DNA of 64,000 bases from an uncultured Eudoraea sp. (GCA_947258405.1 CAMYIE010000004.1:62001-126000), one strand, 5' to 3'. Positions 26,653 through 36,449 are shown, counted from the stretch's first letter. Numbers and translations: made by a program. The notes: generated from the sequence alone by a model not told the origin.

Positions 26653-27030
26653 TTGGAGAAATTAGCCCTAGAAAAGATCGTTTTTGTTTACAATGCCGAT
26701 TCGGGCAAACGAAATGCTATTCTAGACAGCCTCCACAAGGTGTTGCAACCTTCAACCTATAACTGCAAGCTTTGTGATATTACCTTTGGAGTTTTTCAGG
26801 AGAAGAAGGAGTGGAAGGATTTTCGAACCACTTATGGCCACGAGATGGAATTCCTGCATAAGGATGAATTTAAAAAGGCCTATGCTTCGAAATTCGGATA
26901 CCGATTTAGTTTTCCCATCGTGCTTGCGGCGGTTTCAGAGAATCTTGAAGTGCTGATAAATACCGAAGAACTAAACACTCTCCCCGATGCCAATGCTCTG
27001 ATCAACCTGATCAGGGAAAGAGTTTCGTAA
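26653..27030 (+). CDS. Conserved small protein with CxxC motif, unknown function
   Basis: 125 residues from a TTG start. A central CKLC (about residues 36-39) and a short alpha/beta pattern (KIVFVYNADSGKRNAILDSLHKVL at the start; FSFPIVLAAVSENLEVLINTEEL near the end) are reminiscent of a thioredoxin-like or metal-binding fold, but no family is recognised with confidence. It stands 123 bp after gldC and ends 8 bp before the convergent engB. Confidence 0.7.
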   Translation: MEKLALEKIVFVYNADSGKRNAILDSLHKVLQPSTYNCKLCDITFGVFQEKKEWKDFRTTYGHEMEFLHKDEFKKAYASKFGYRFSFPIVLAAVSENLEVLINTEELNTLPDANALINLIRERVS

Positions 27031-27038
27031 GTCGGGTT

Positions 27039-27650
27039 CTATTGATTCTTATAGAATTGTCGGTTGATACCTTCAATATAATCCAGTACTTCTTCCCTCC
27101 CTGTTTGCTTTGCAGATGAGGTGATAAAATAGGGTGGCAGTTCTTCCCAGACACCATCGAGTAGTTCTTTTAGATAAGACGAAACATGTTCTCCCTGTGC
27201 TTTGGGCTTTAATTTATCAGCTTTTGTAAATATGATGGCAAAAGGGATCTGATGGGTACCCAGCCATTCCATAAATCGCAGATCTACTGCCTGGGCTCTG
27301 TGCCTGATATCGATCAGCACAAATGCAGTGATTAACTGTTTGCGATTGTCGAAATAATCGCGGATATATTTCTGAAATGTCTTTTTGTCTTTTTTGGATA
27401 CCCGGGCATAACCATAACCAGGCAGATCTACCAGAAACCAGTTGTTATTGATCTTAAAGTGATTGATCAATTGGGTTTTTCCCGGTCTTCCTGAGGTCTT
27501 GGCCAGATGCTTTTGTCCTGTTAGCATATTGATGAGCGACGACTTCCCCACATTAGAGCGTCCGATAAAAGCATATTCAGGGATTGGCTCCTGTGGGCAT
27601 TCAGCCACATTGGAGTTGCTCATTACAAATTTTGCAGAGCTGATTTTCAT
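27039..27650 (-). CDS. engB: Ribosome biogenesis GTP-binding protein EngB (YsxC/YihA)
   Basis: 203 residues. G1 GRSNVGKSS, G3 DLPGYG, G4 TKAD. Essential GTPase for 50S subunit assembly in many bacteria. It starts 8 bp after the alpha/beta hydrolase gene on the same strand and is likely in its operon. Confidence 0.95.
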   Translation of the reverse strand: MKISSAKFVMSNSNVAECPQEPIPEYAFIGRSNVGKSSLINMLTGQKHLAKTSGRPGKTQLINHFKINNNWFLVDLPGYGYARVSKKDKKTFQKYIRDYFDNRKQLITAFVLIDIRHRAQAVDLRFMEWLGTHQIPFAIIFTKADKLKPKAQGEHVSSYLKELLDGVWEELPPYFITSSAKQTGREEVLDYIEGINRQFYKNQ

Positions 27651-27658
27651 ATAGTTAA

Positions 27659-28423
27659 CTAGAATTGACGCTTCTGGAGCCAGGCATCAAGGATCAAATT
27701 GAATTCATTCGGATGTTCCATCATAGGGGCATGACCGCATTTTTCAATCCAGAATAGCTCTGAATCAGGAAGCAATTCGTGAAATTCCGTGGCTACATTA
27801 GGAGGGGTAACCGAGTCGTTTTCGCCCCAAATGATACAGGTTGGGGTTTTCATCTTAGGAAGATCCTTAGACATGTTATGCCTTATGGCGCTTTTAGCAA
27901 TTGCCAATGTTTTAACCAGCTTTATTCGATCGTTTACGGTCGCAAATACTTCATCTACAATTTCCTTGGTGGCCACTGCAGGGTCGTAAAACACATCCTG
28001 TGCTTTTTTCTTGATGAACTCGTAATCACCGCGCTTGGGATAGCCATCACCCATGGCACTTTCGTATAGGCCCGAACTTCCGGTAATTACTAAAGCCTTC
28101 ACCTTCTCGGGATATAGTTTACTGTGTAATAGCCCGATATGTCCGCCAAGAGAGTTTCCCAGGAGGATCACCTCTTTAAATCCCTTGAATTCGATAAACT
28201 TCTCGAGATATATCGCAAAATTCTTAACGTTGGTTTTCAGCATAGGCATGCTGTAAATAGGTAATTCGGGGATGAGCACTTTATAGCCTTTTTTGGGAAA
28301 ATAATCGGTCACCCCGTGAAAATTGCTCAATCCTCCCATCAGACCGTGCAAGATTATCATCGGTGTGCCTTCTCCAACCTCAATATACCTGAATTTTCCT
28401 TCCTTAATAATGTGATCTTCCAT
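27659..28423 (-). CDS. Alpha/beta hydrolase
   Basis: 254 residues. The nucleophile elbow GNSLGG has Ser as nucleophile, HGLMGG is the oxyanion-hole motif, and GHAPMMEHP near the C terminus holds the catalytic His. Substrate unknown. Next to engB in a conserved flavobacterial arrangement upstream of the dcw cluster. Confidence 0.9.
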   Translation of the reverse strand: MEDHIIKEGKFRYIEVGEGTPMIILHGLMGGLSNFHGVTDYFPKKGYKVLIPELPIYSMPMLKTNVKNFAIYLEKFIEFKGFKEVILLGNSLGGHIGLLHSKLYPEKVKALVITGSSGLYESAMGDGYPKRGDYEFIKKKAQDVFYDPAVATKEIVDEVFATVNDRIKLVKTLAIAKSAIRHNMSKDLPKMKTPTCIIWGENDSVTPPNVATEFHELLPDSELFWIEKCGHAPMMEHPNEFNLILDAWLQKRQF

Positions 28424-28450
28424 CTACAGAGTGCTTACTGTATCAGTGGG

Positions 28451-28458
28451 CAAATATA
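28451..28458 (-). promoter_or_regulatory. Candidate -7 element (TATATTTG) of the hydrolase-engB operon
   Basis: Read on the minus strand, TATATTTG followed by CCC lies 28 bp before the hydrolase start. It matches TAnnTTTG exactly. A -33 TTG is not evident. Confidence 0.5.
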
Positions 28459-28620
28459 GGCATTTCATAATAATAGACTGATTTTTATAAAAATCTCGAA
28501 ATGCTTATACACTATTGTTTTAAGGCTGTTCTGAAAGTATTGGCAGATACGAAGATTGCATAAGTGGATGTTGTTTTAGGACTGGAAACGACACTAATGC
28601 TCAATTTTTTTGTAGTTAAA

Positions 28621-28650
28621 GTGGTAATTTGTGGTAAATAGTGGTAATAA
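28621..28650 (+). promoter_or_regulatory. MraZ operator: three direct repeats
   Basis: GTGGTAA occurs three times, exactly, at 28621, 28631 and 28641, giving a 10-bp period (one DNA turn). In other bacteria MraZ represses or activates its own operon by binding three or four such G-rich repeats with the same spacing upstream of mraZ. The repeats end 6 bp before the -7 box, so bound MraZ would compete with RNA polymerase. Confidence 0.75.
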
Positions 28651-28656
28651 TTTCTA

Positions 28657-28664
28657 TATATTTG
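28657..28664 (+). promoter_or_regulatory. -7 element (TATATTTG) of the dcw cluster promoter
   Basis: An exact TAnnTTTG match 31 bp before the mraZ GTG. The nearest upstream TTTG (28628-28631) is 25 bp away, longer than ideal, and lies between MraZ repeats, suggesting a promoter that depends on regulation. Confidence 0.65.
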
Positions 28665-28695
28665 AGTTTATAATAAATAAACCGACCATCTTTAA

Positions 28696-29160
28696 GTGAT
28701 TAGTTTCATAGGAACATATGAGTGTAAAGCTGATACCAAAGGTAGGGTAATGATTCCTGTTACCCTAAAGAATCAGATGGCTCCTTTACTCAGTAAGGGC
28801 TTCGTGATCAAGCGGTCTGTATTCCAGCCTTGCCTCGAACTGTATCCTATGGAAGAGTGGAATCTGTTGATGGAGAAAATGAACAAAAAGAACAGATTCC
28901 GCAAAAGGAACAACGATTTTATCCGAAGATTTTCAGCAGGGGTAAAGCCTGTGGAAATCGATTCAACCGGCCGATTACTTATCCCAAAAAATTTAGTCTC
29001 CATCGCAGGGATCAAAAAAGAAGTGGTGCTGAGTTCGGCTATCAATATTATAGAAATATGGGATAAAGATGGTTATGAAAAAGTCCTGGAAGAAACTGCC
29101 GAAAACTTTGCGGAATTGGCAGAAGAAGTAATGGGAGATGATGAAGGCGAAGTATCATGA
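28696..29160 (+). CDS. mraZ: Division/cell wall cluster transcriptional regulator MraZ
   Basis: 154 residues from a GTG start (MISFIGTYECKADTKGRVMIP). Two AbrB-like repeats, each with the D-x-KGR / D-x-TGR-L-x-IP motif (near residues 14-21 and 89-97). DNA-binding autoregulator of the dcw operon. The three-repeat operator is just upstream. Overlaps rsmH by 23 bp. Confidence 0.95.
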   Translation: MISFIGTYECKADTKGRVMIPVTLKNQMAPLLSKGFVIKRSVFQPCLELYPMEEWNLLMEKMNKKNRFRKRNNDFIRRFSAGVKPVEIDSTGRLLIPKNLVSIAGIKKEVVLSSAINIIEIWDKDGYEKVLEETAENFAELAEEVMGDDEGEVS

Positions 29161-30043
29161 TCCGGTACTGCTGGAGGAAGCAGTAAACGGTCTTAAGATC
29201 AATGAAAACGGAATATATGTGGATGTTACCTTCGGTGGTGGAGGTCATTCCAGAGAAATATTGAGGAAACTGGGAAAGAATGGCTTGCTGTTAGCTTTTG
29301 ATCAGGATGAAGAGGCATTAGCCAATACAATCAACGATGAACGCTTTAAGCTGATCAATGAAAATTTTAGGTACATCAGGCAGTTTTTAAAATTCAATAG
29401 CATAACTCAGGTGGATGGTATACTTGCAGATTTTGGGGTTTCCTCGCACCAGTTCAATACGGCAAGCAGAGGATTTTCGACCCGTTTCGATGCCGATCTG
29501 GACATGAGGATGAGTACTCGTACCGAGTTATCAGCTTTTGAGATACTCAATAATTATGAGCATAGTCAATTGCGCGATATTTTCTATTCATACGGAGAAT
29601 TACGCAATGCTGGTGGAATTGCAAAGGCCATTCTCGATTTCAGGGAAAGGCAAACGGTTAAGACCACTTCAGATATAAAGGAGGCCTTGAAAAAGCATTT
29701 GCCAAGGCAACGGGAAAACAAGGTGCTGGCACAACTTTTCCAGGCGATCCGCATCGAGGTGAATCAGGAGTTGGCGGCGATACGGGAATTTCTATTGCAG
29801 ACACCCGAATTGATCAAAAAAGGAGGGCGCCTATGCATCATAAGTTACCATTCTCTGGAAGATCGTTTGGTTAAGCGTTTTATCAGGAGTGGACAATTTG
29901 AAGGCGAACCAGAAAAAGATCTCTATGGGCGGGTAAAGCTTCCCTATAAAAGAATTGGAAAGCTCATTGTACCCGGAGAAGAAGAAATAAGAAATAATCC
30001 CAGGGCAAGAAGTGCCAAACTCAGGATTGCAGAAAGAATATAA
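29138..30043 (+). CDS. rsmH: 16S rRNA (cytosine1402-N4)-methyltransferase
   Basis: 301 residues. YHDPVLLEEAV, the AdoMet motif FGGGGHSREIL, DFGVSSHQ and SYHSLEDRLVKRF are RsmH signatures. Methylates C1402 in the ribosomal P site. Second gene of the dcw cluster, start within mraZ. Confidence 0.96.
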   Translation: MMKAKYHDPVLLEEAVNGLKINENGIYVDVTFGGGGHSREILRKLGKNGLLLAFDQDEEALANTINDERFKLINENFRYIRQFLKFNSITQVDGILADFGVSSHQFNTASRGFSTRFDADLDMRMSTRTELSAFEILNNYEHSQLRDIFYSYGELRNAGGIAKAILDFRERQTVKTTSDIKEALKKHLPRQRENKVLAQLFQAIRIEVNQELAAIREFLLQTPELIKKGGRLCIISYHSLEDRLVKRFIRSGQFEGEPEKDLYGRVKLPYKRIGKLIVPGEEEIRNNPRARSAKLRIAERI

Positions 30044-30061
30044 GACAATAATGATAATCTG

Positions 30062-30382
30062 ATGAAAAAGGGTTTTTTAGATCTCTTGAAAGGCAAGTTT
30101 TTAGTGAGTGGCGATGCTCCTAAAAACTGGTTGTTTATTATTTATGCCTCTTCCCTGGCAACGGTAATGATCGCCAGCTCACACAGTGCAGATCGCAAGG
30201 TGCATCAGGTCGCGGAGCTCAATGAGGAAGTCAGGGAACTAAGAAGTGAATTTGTTGATATGCGCTCCGATGTGCAGCGCCTAAAACTCGAGTCGACCGT
30301 CACCAACTATGTTGAGGAAAAAGGATTGACACCATCGGAAACACCTCCTAGAAAAATCATTGTAAAAACAGTAGCTGAATAA
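30062..30382 (+). CDS. ftsL: Cell division protein FtsL-like
   Basis: 106 residues. One transmembrane helix (about 23-42, NWLFIIYASSLATVMIASS) followed by a coiled-coil region (VAELNEEVRELRSEFVDMRSDVQ), the FtsL/DivIC architecture. Identity rests on size, topology and position between rsmH and ftsI, because FtsL is poorly conserved. Its stop adjoins the ftsI ATG. Confidence 0.85.
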   Translation: MKKGFLDLLKGKFLVSGDAPKNWLFIIYASSLATVMIASSHSADRKVHQVAELNEEVRELRSEFVDMRSDVQRLKLESTVTNYVEEKGLTPSETPPRKIIVKTVAE

Positions 30383-32389
30383 ATGGCCATCAAGGAAAAG
30401 AACATAATGATCCGTTTATATGTGGTGGCATGTTGCCTTTTCCTTTTCGCCAGCGCTGTTGGGGCTAAACTGGTGAGTATCCAGATGGTGCATGGAGAAA
30501 AATACAAGGCGCTGGCTATGAAGCGTACCGAGAAAATGTTTACCATTGCTCCTAACCGGGGGAATCTATATTCAGACGATGGTAGTCTCCTCGCCACCTC
30601 AGTTTCCAAATATACTATTCGCTTCGATGCGGTTACTGTAGGTCAGAAAAACTTTGAAGAACATATAGAGGCTCTTTCCAATTCCCTCTCCGGGATGTTT
30701 CAAAAACCAGCTTCCTACTATGAGGAAATCCTCCGGAAAGCCCGTATAAACCAGAATCGCTATGCGCTCATCGCAAGGAATGTGGAATATACCGATTATT
30801 TAAAGCTTAAAACATTTCCCCTTTTTAATCTGGGTCCGAACAAAGGTGGCATTATCGCAGAACAACGCACTGTTAGAGAACATCCACTGGGTAAGATCGC
30901 AGAACGCAGCGTAGGATATGAACGTTTCGATGAAAATGGTTACGCCACAAGAGTGGGACTTGAAGGCGCATTCGGGCAATATTTGAGAGGTGTTGAAGGA
31001 AAGCGTCTGAAACAAAAGATCGCAAAAGGGCAATGGAAGCCCATCGGCCTGAACAATATAGTGGAACCAAAAGACGGATATGATGTTATTTCTACCATCG
31101 ACATCAATATTCAGGATATCGCTCATCATGCCTTGCTATCCCAACTGGAGAAATATAAGGCAGATCATGGAAGTGTGATCGTGATGGAGACGGGGACAGG
31201 GGAAATTAAAGCCATATCAAATTTAGGGCAGACCGAAGATGGAAAGTATTACGAACGTTTAAATTATGCCATCGGAGAATCTCATGAGCCCGGTTCTACT
31301 TTCAAACTCATGTCCCTGGTAGCGGCGCTGGAAGATAAAGTGGTAGATACAAGCGATGTCATCGATACCGAAAAGGGAAGATGGAGAATTTACGATCGCA
31401 CTGTAAGGGATTCAAAACACGGGGGTTATGGAAAAATTTCGGTGGCGGATGCCTTTGTGGTTTCTTCAAATACTGCATTTGCCAAAATGATCCACAACGG
31501 ATATAAAGAAAGGCCCGAGCAATTTGTCAATAGCCTTATGGATCTTGGGCTGCACCGCGAACTGGGCATGCCGATCAAGGGCGAAGGCAAACCGGTGTTG
31601 CGCTCACCCGGAGATAAGGGATGGTCTGGTATTTCTCTCGCGTGGATGTCGCACGGCTATGAGGTTGCACTAACACCTTTACAGACTCTGGCATTTTATA
31701 ACGCCATAGGCAATGGGGGTGAATTATTGCGACCAAGACTGATCAAGGAAGTCAGGGAATGGGATAAGACTATCTATAGTTTCCAAAAAGAAGTAATCGA
31801 TCCGTCTATCTGTTCAGATGAGACAATCGCTAAGGTACAACAGCTCTTAAAGGATGTGGTTGAAAAGGAGAATGGAACAGCACATAGACTTTATTCACCC
31901 AATTTTTCCATGGCCGGTAAAACAGGTACTGCTCAAAAGAATTATGTAGCCAAGGATCCAGATAAGCTGGCCTATATCTCCACTTTTGCGGGCTATTTCC
32001 CAGCCGAGAATGCTAAGTACTCATGTATTGTAGTCATTCACGAACCAGATAAAAGTGTGGGTTATTACGGCGCAGATGTATCCGGACCGGTTTTTAAATC
32101 GATTGCAAGAAAGATATATGCCAATAATCCTCTGATTGAGGAGGTAGAGAATTTAGAACCCGAGAATAGCCAGTTGGATAAAGAATACAAGCGCTATTTC
32201 GTTGATGCCCAAAAAGAATACCACACAGTGCCTAATGTAAGGGGAATGTGCGGAATGGATGCTATAGCCCTTTTGGAAAACCTTGGGATCAAAGTAGAAG
32301 TCATTGGAAATGGCAAAGTGAAAAGGCAGTCCGTTACGCAGGGAACCAGCCTTAATAAGGTCGAGAAAATAGTACTGGAACTATCATGA
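30383..32389 (+). CDS. ftsI: Peptidoglycan transpeptidase FtsI (PBP3) with C-terminal PASTA domain
   Basis: 668 residues. N-terminal membrane anchor, dimerisation domain (about 50-220), and transpeptidase domain with active-site Ser305 (S-T-F-K, 305-308), SSN, and KTGT (about 513-516). Residues about 614-668 (TVPNVRGMCGMDAIALLENLGIKVEV...) form one PASTA domain, a feature more familiar in Gram-positive PBPs and in Bacteroidota. Class B enzyme that cross-links septal peptidoglycan with FtsW. Its stop overlaps the murE start by 4 bp. Confidence 0.95.
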   Translation: MAIKEKNIMIRLYVVACCLFLFASAVGAKLVSIQMVHGEKYKALAMKRTEKMFTIAPNRGNLYSDDGSLLATSVSKYTIRFDAVTVGQKNFEEHIEALSNSLSGMFQKPASYYEEILRKARINQNRYALIARNVEYTDYLKLKTFPLFNLGPNKGGIIAEQRTVREHPLGKIAERSVGYERFDENGYATRVGLEGAFGQYLRGVEGKRLKQKIAKGQWKPIGLNNIVEPKDGYDVISTIDINIQDIAHHALLSQLEKYKADHGSVIVMETGTGEIKAISNLGQTEDGKYYERLNYAIGESHEPGSTFKLMSLVAALEDKVVDTSDVIDTEKGRWRIYDRTVRDSKHGGYGKISVADAFVVSSNTAFAKMIHNGYKERPEQFVNSLMDLGLHRELGMPIKGEGKPVLRSPGDKGWSGISLAWMSHGYEVALTPLQTLAFYNAIGNGGELLRPRLIKEVREWDKTIYSFQKEVIDPSICSDETIAKVQQLLKDVVEKENGTAHRLYSPNFSMAGKTGTAQKNYVAKDPDKLAYISTFAGYFPAENAKYSCIVVIHEPDKSVGYYGADVSGPVFKSIARKIYANNPLIEEVENLEPENSQLDKEYKRYFVDAQKEYHTVPNVRGMCGMDAIALLENLGIKVEVIGNGKVKRQSVTQGTSLNKVEKIVLELS

Positions 32390-33849
32390 AGTCGCTAAAG
32401 GATATATTATATGGTGTTAGCCTCTCGGCGGTGAGCGGCTCTACGGATATCGATATCCACAAGCTTCAGTTCGATTCCAGGGCGGTACAGGAGATGGATG
32501 CTTTTGTAGCTATAAGGGGCAGTCTGGCCGATGGTCATAAATATATACATAAGGCTATACAGTCAGGGGCTCATGCCGTTATTTGTGAGGAATTTCCTGA
32601 GCAACTTTTAGACGATATCACTTATATAGAAGTGGATAACGCAAAAAAGGCCTTATCCGTGATGGCCTCAAATTACTACGATCTGCCCTCGAGGAATCTA
32701 AAACTGGTAGGAGTAACCGGCACCAATGGTAAAACTACAGTGAGCACTTTGCTGTATCAGTTATTTAAGAAAGCCGGTTTTAAAGTGGGCCTTATCTCCA
32801 CCATCAGGATTATGGTCGACGATAAGGAATATCCCACCCAACTTACCACTCCAGATGCCCTGACTATCAACAAGTATCTATTTCTGATGAATGAAGCAGG
32901 GGTGGAATTTTGCTTTATGGAGGTTAGTTCACACGGTATTGATCAGTATCGCACTAAAGGACTCGATTTCAGTGGGGCAATCTTTACCAATCTATCCCAC
33001 GATCACCTCGATTACCATAAAACTTTTAAAGACTATCGGGATACCAAGAAAAGGCTTTTTGACGATCTGCCTAAGAAAGCCTTTGCGCTGTCGAATGTAG
33101 ACGATAAGAATGGTCTGGTCATGTTACAGAATACCAGGGCCAGAAAATTTACCTATGCTCTAAAAACATTTGCTGATTACAGGGCTCAGGTTCTGGAAAA
33201 TCAGTTTAGTGGACAGTTGTTAAAAATAGATGAGAATGAACTTTGGACCAGGCTTATAGGCCAATTTAATGCTTACAACATACTCGCAATTTATGCAACT
33301 GCCGACTTACTTGGGTTGCAAAAATTAGAAATACTCAAATTGCTGAGTGAACTGGAGAATGTAGATGGCAGGTTTCAATATTACATATCCAAAGAAAGAA
33401 TTACGGCTATAGTCGATTATGCCCATACGCCGGACGCACTCAAAAATGTATTGGATACTATCCATGCATTGAGGACTGGAAATGAAAACGTCATCACCGT
33501 CGTGGGGTGTGGTGGTGATCGTGACAAGTCGAAGCGTCCGGTAATGGGTCATATCGCATCGGAGATGAGCAACAAAGCCATTTTTACCTCAGACAACCCG
33601 AGGAACGAGTTGCCGATGGAGATTATCAATGACATGGAAAAGGGGGTAGAGCCGCAAAATTCTGCCAAGACACTGTCTATAGAAGATCGGCGACAGGCGA
33701 TTAAAACGGCCTGCCAACTTGCACTGGAAAACGACATTATTCTGGTGGCAGGGAAAGGCCACGAAACTTATCAGGAAAGGAACGGAGAGCGGGTAGATTT
33801 TGACGATTTTAAAATTGTAAAAGAAGTATTAAGCAGTTTGAGCAAATAA
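32386..33849 (+). CDS. murE: UDP-MurNAc-tripeptide synthetase, meso-diaminopimelate-adding
   Basis: 487 residues. P-loop GVTGTNGKTT, the carbamylated-Lys region, and TSDNPRNE: the DNPR motif marks meso-DAP-specific MurE, so the peptidoglycan is of the DAP type. Overlaps ftsI by 4 bp. In this cluster murE is followed directly by mraY; murF is absent. Confidence 0.96.
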   Translation: MKSLKDILYGVSLSAVSGSTDIDIHKLQFDSRAVQEMDAFVAIRGSLADGHKYIHKAIQSGAHAVICEEFPEQLLDDITYIEVDNAKKALSVMASNYYDLPSRNLKLVGVTGTNGKTTVSTLLYQLFKKAGFKVGLISTIRIMVDDKEYPTQLTTPDALTINKYLFLMNEAGVEFCFMEVSSHGIDQYRTKGLDFSGAIFTNLSHDHLDYHKTFKDYRDTKKRLFDDLPKKAFALSNVDDKNGLVMLQNTRARKFTYALKTFADYRAQVLENQFSGQLLKIDENELWTRLIGQFNAYNILAIYATADLLGLQKLEILKLLSELENVDGRFQYYISKERITAIVDYAHTPDALKNVLDTIHALRTGNENVITVVGCGGDRDKSKRPVMGHIASEMSNKAIFTSDNPRNELPMEIINDMEKGVEPQNSAKTLSIEDRRQAIKTACQLALENDIILVAGKGHETYQERNGERVDFDDFKIVKEVLSSLSK

Positions 33850-33857
33850 AAGAACGG

Positions 33858-33882
33858 AACCACCTTTTGGTGGTGGTTTTAA
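33858..33882 (+). other. Terminator-like hairpin between murE and mraY
   Basis: ACCACC (33859-33864), loop TTTT, GGTGGT (33869-33874), then GGTTTT. The stem is short (6 bp) and the T-run only 4, so it is at most a partial terminator. It sits in the only clear gap in the first half of the dcw cluster and could lower expression of the genes after it. Confidence 0.4.
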
Positions 33883-33891
33883 GGCACCTAT

Positions 33892-35112
33892 ATGTTGTAC
33901 TATCTATTTGAATATTTAGAGCAGGAATATCAGTTCCCGGGGGCGACACTTTTTCAGTTCCTGACCTTCCGGGCGGCTATGGCAGTATTGCTCTCACTTA
34001 TTCTCGCCACCGCTTTTGGTAAAAGGGTGATCAATTTTTTACGGAGGAAGCAGATCGGTGAAACGGTACGTGATCTGGGGCTTGAAGGACAGCAACAGAA
34101 AACCGGTACTCCTACCATGGGAGGAATCATCATAATATTATCGACGCTGGTTCCGGTTCTATTGCTGGCCCGCCTTGATAATGTCTACATCATTCTCCTT
34201 ATTGTCACCACAGTCTGGATGGGTGCTATCGGATTTGTAGATGACTATATAAAGACCTTTAAAAAGAACAAACAAGGACTAAAAGGAAGATTTAAGGTGC
34301 TCGGACAGGTGGTGCTGGGACTAATGGTGGGAACCACACTCTATTTTCATCCAGAGGTGACCATGAAAGATAAGAATAGGACCATCATCACAAAAAACTA
34401 TACGGTAGAACAGATAGAGGGTAAAGAGATTAAATCTACCAAAACCAATATTCCATTTTTTAAGAACAACGAGCTCGATTATGCCAAATTACTCGGATGG
34501 GCCGGTGAAGGTGCTGAGAAATATGCCTGGCTGCTATTTATTCCAATTGTCATATTCATTGTGACCGCCGTTTCTAACGGAGCAAATCTAACCGATGGCG
34601 TAGACGGGCTGGCAGCGGGCACCTCTGCTATAATTGTACTATCACTGGGGATTTTTGCATGGGTTTCGGGTAATATAATTTTCTCGGAGTACCTGGATAT
34701 CTTCTTTATACCTAGGTCTGAGGAACTCGTGGTATTCAGTGCTGCATTTGTAGGAGCCCTGGTAGGATTCCTCTGGTACAATACATTTCCCGCTCAGGTT
34801 TTTATGGGAGATACCGGCAGCCTTACCATTGGCGGGGTAATTGCCGTCATCGCTTTAATTGTAAGAAAAGAACTGTTGATACCGCTTTTATGCGGAATAT
34901 TCTTTGCCGAGTCCCTGTCGGTGATGATACAGGTGAGCTATTTCAAATTCACCAAGCGCAAGAACGGGGAAGGCAAGCGGGTGTTTTTAATGGCACCCCT
35001 GCATCACCACTATCAAAAGAAAGGATATCACGAAAGTAAAATAGTCACCAGGTTCTGGATTATTGGGATTTTACTGGCCATTGTAACTATAGTGACTTTG
35101 AAAGTGAGGTAA
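33892..35112 (+). CDS. mraY: Phospho-MurNAc-pentapeptide transferase
   Basis: 406 residues, about ten membrane segments. Asp-rich catalytic motifs [10 protein letters not shown] and GDTGSL, and the HHH motif (PLHHHYQ). It carries an inserted hydrophilic stretch of about 50 residues after the fourth or fifth helix ([17 protein letters not shown]...), which makes it longer than E. coli MraY (360 aa) and is usual in Bacteroidota. Forms lipid I. murD starts at the next base. Confidence 0.96.
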   Translation: MLYYLFEYLEQEYQFPGATLFQFLTFRAAMAVLLSLILATAFGKRVINFLRRKQIGETVRDLGLEGQQQKTGTPTMGGIIIILSTLVPVLLLARLDNVYIILLIVTTVWMGAIGFVDDYIKTFKKNKQGLKGRFKVLGQVVLGLMVGTTLYFHPEVTMKDKNRTIITKNYTVEQIEGKEIKSTKTNIPFFKNNELDYAKLLGWAGEGAEKYAWLLFIPIVIFIVTAVSNGANLTDGVDGLAAGTSAIIVLSLGIFAWVSGNIIFSEYLDIFFIPRSEELVVFSAAFVGALVGFLWYNTFPAQVFMGDTGSLTIGGVIAVIALIVRKELLIPLLCGIFFAESLSVMIQVSYFKFTKRKNGEGKRVFLMAPLHHHYQKKGYHESKIVTRFWIIGILLAIVTIVTLKVR

Positions 35113-36447
35113 ATGGCGCAACTGGTAGTGCTTGGAGCAGGTGAGAGCGGAATAGGAACTGCTGTTCTGGGGTTAAAAAAAGGATTTGAAGTTTTTGTTT
35201 CCGATAATGGGAGCATACAGGAAAAATATAAAAACGTTCTTAAAAATCTTGAAGTTGAATGGGAAGAGGAAGGCCATTCTCAGGATCGTATACTAAAGGC
35301 CGATCTGGTGATGAAAAGCCCTGGTATACCCGATAAGGCACCCCTGGTAGAGATTTTACTCCAGAAGGGGATCCCGGTGATTTCTGAAATAGAGTTTGCA
35401 GCGGCATATACCGATGCAACCATTATCGGGATTACGGGAAGCAACGGCAAAACCACCACCACCATGCTTACCCACCATATACTAAGTGAAGGAGGGTTAA
35501 ATGTAGGTATGGCGGGGAATATCGGAGATAGTTTTGCCCGGATGGTTGCTGAAAAAAATCACGATTACTACGTGTTGGAGATTAGTAGTTTCCAGTTAGA
35601 TGGGATCAGAGATTTTAAACCGCATATCGCTGTCCTGACGAACATAAGCCCGGATCATCTCGATCGCTACGACTACTCTTTTGAAAAGTATGTAGCATCG
35701 AAGTTCAGGATCACCGAGAATCAGGTTGAATCGGATTATTTCATTTATGATGCTGATGATACTGCGATTCAAAAAAGGCTGGCCGCCAATCCCATTGAAG
35801 CCAGATTATTGCCTTTTGCACTCAACGGAGTTTTAGCACAAGGGGCATATATCGAAAAAAATAACATAATAATTAAATCAAAAAACAAAACGGTGCAGAT
35901 GAATAAGCAAAATATTGCATTAGAGGGAAAACACAACTTAAAGAATACCATGGCCGCATCTATGGTGGCTAATTTGGTCGGAATAAGAAAGGAGTCTATC
36001 AGGAATAGTATACAAAACTTTCATGGTGCTCCCCACCGACTCGAAAAAGTCCTGAAAATCCATCATGTACAGTATATAAACGATTCGAAAGCCACGAACG
36101 TGAATGCCACCTTCTTTGCATTAGACAGCATGTCTACTCCTGTAGTGTGGATAGTAGGAGGTGTTGATAAGGGTAACGACTACAGGGAGCTGATGCCTCT
36201 GGTGCGTGAAAAAGTAAAGGCGATCATTTGCCTCGGAATGGATAATACCCGAATAAAAGAATCATTTGGCAACGTGGTAGACCTTATGGTCGAAACTTTT
36301 GCTATGAGCGAAGCAGTAAAAGTGGCCTACAAGATTGCCGAAAGAGGCGATTCGGTTTTGTTGTCGCCGGCCTGTGCCAGTTTTGATCTGTTCGATAATT
36401 ACGAGGACAGGGGAGATCAATTTAAAGAGGCGATCAAGAATTTATAG
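35113..36447 (+). CDS. murD: UDP-MurNAc-L-alanine--D-glutamate ligase
   Basis: 444 residues. P-loop GITGSNGKTTTT, NISPDHLDRY and the C-terminal DKG motif (VGGVDKGNDY) are MurD signatures. Adds D-Glu to UDP-MurNAc-L-Ala in the cytoplasm. Abuts mraY; ftsW begins 2 bp after its stop. Confidence 0.96.
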   Translation: MAQLVVLGAGESGIGTAVLGLKKGFEVFVSDNGSIQEKYKNVLKNLEVEWEEEGHSQDRILKADLVMKSPGIPDKAPLVEILLQKGIPVISEIEFAAAYTDATIIGITGSNGKTTTTMLTHHILSEGGLNVGMAGNIGDSFARMVAEKNHDYYVLEISSFQLDGIRDFKPHIAVLTNISPDHLDRYDYSFEKYVASKFRITENQVESDYFIYDADDTAIQKRLAANPIEARLLPFALNGVLAQGAYIEKNNIIIKSKNKTVQMNKQNIALEGKHNLKNTMAASMVANLVGIRKESIRNSIQNFHGAPHRLEKVLKIHHVQYINDSKATNVNATFFALDSMSTPVVWIVGGVDKGNDYRELMPLVREKVKAIICLGMDNTRIKESFGNVVDLMVETFAMSEAVKVAYKIAERGDSVLLSPACASFDLFDNYEDRGDQFKEAIKNL

Positions 36448-36449
36448 AG

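Noticed and set aside
28621-28650. GTGGTAA repeats as a CRISPR or satellite
   Set aside because: Only three 7-bp units with 3-bp spacers; position before mraZ explains them as an operator.
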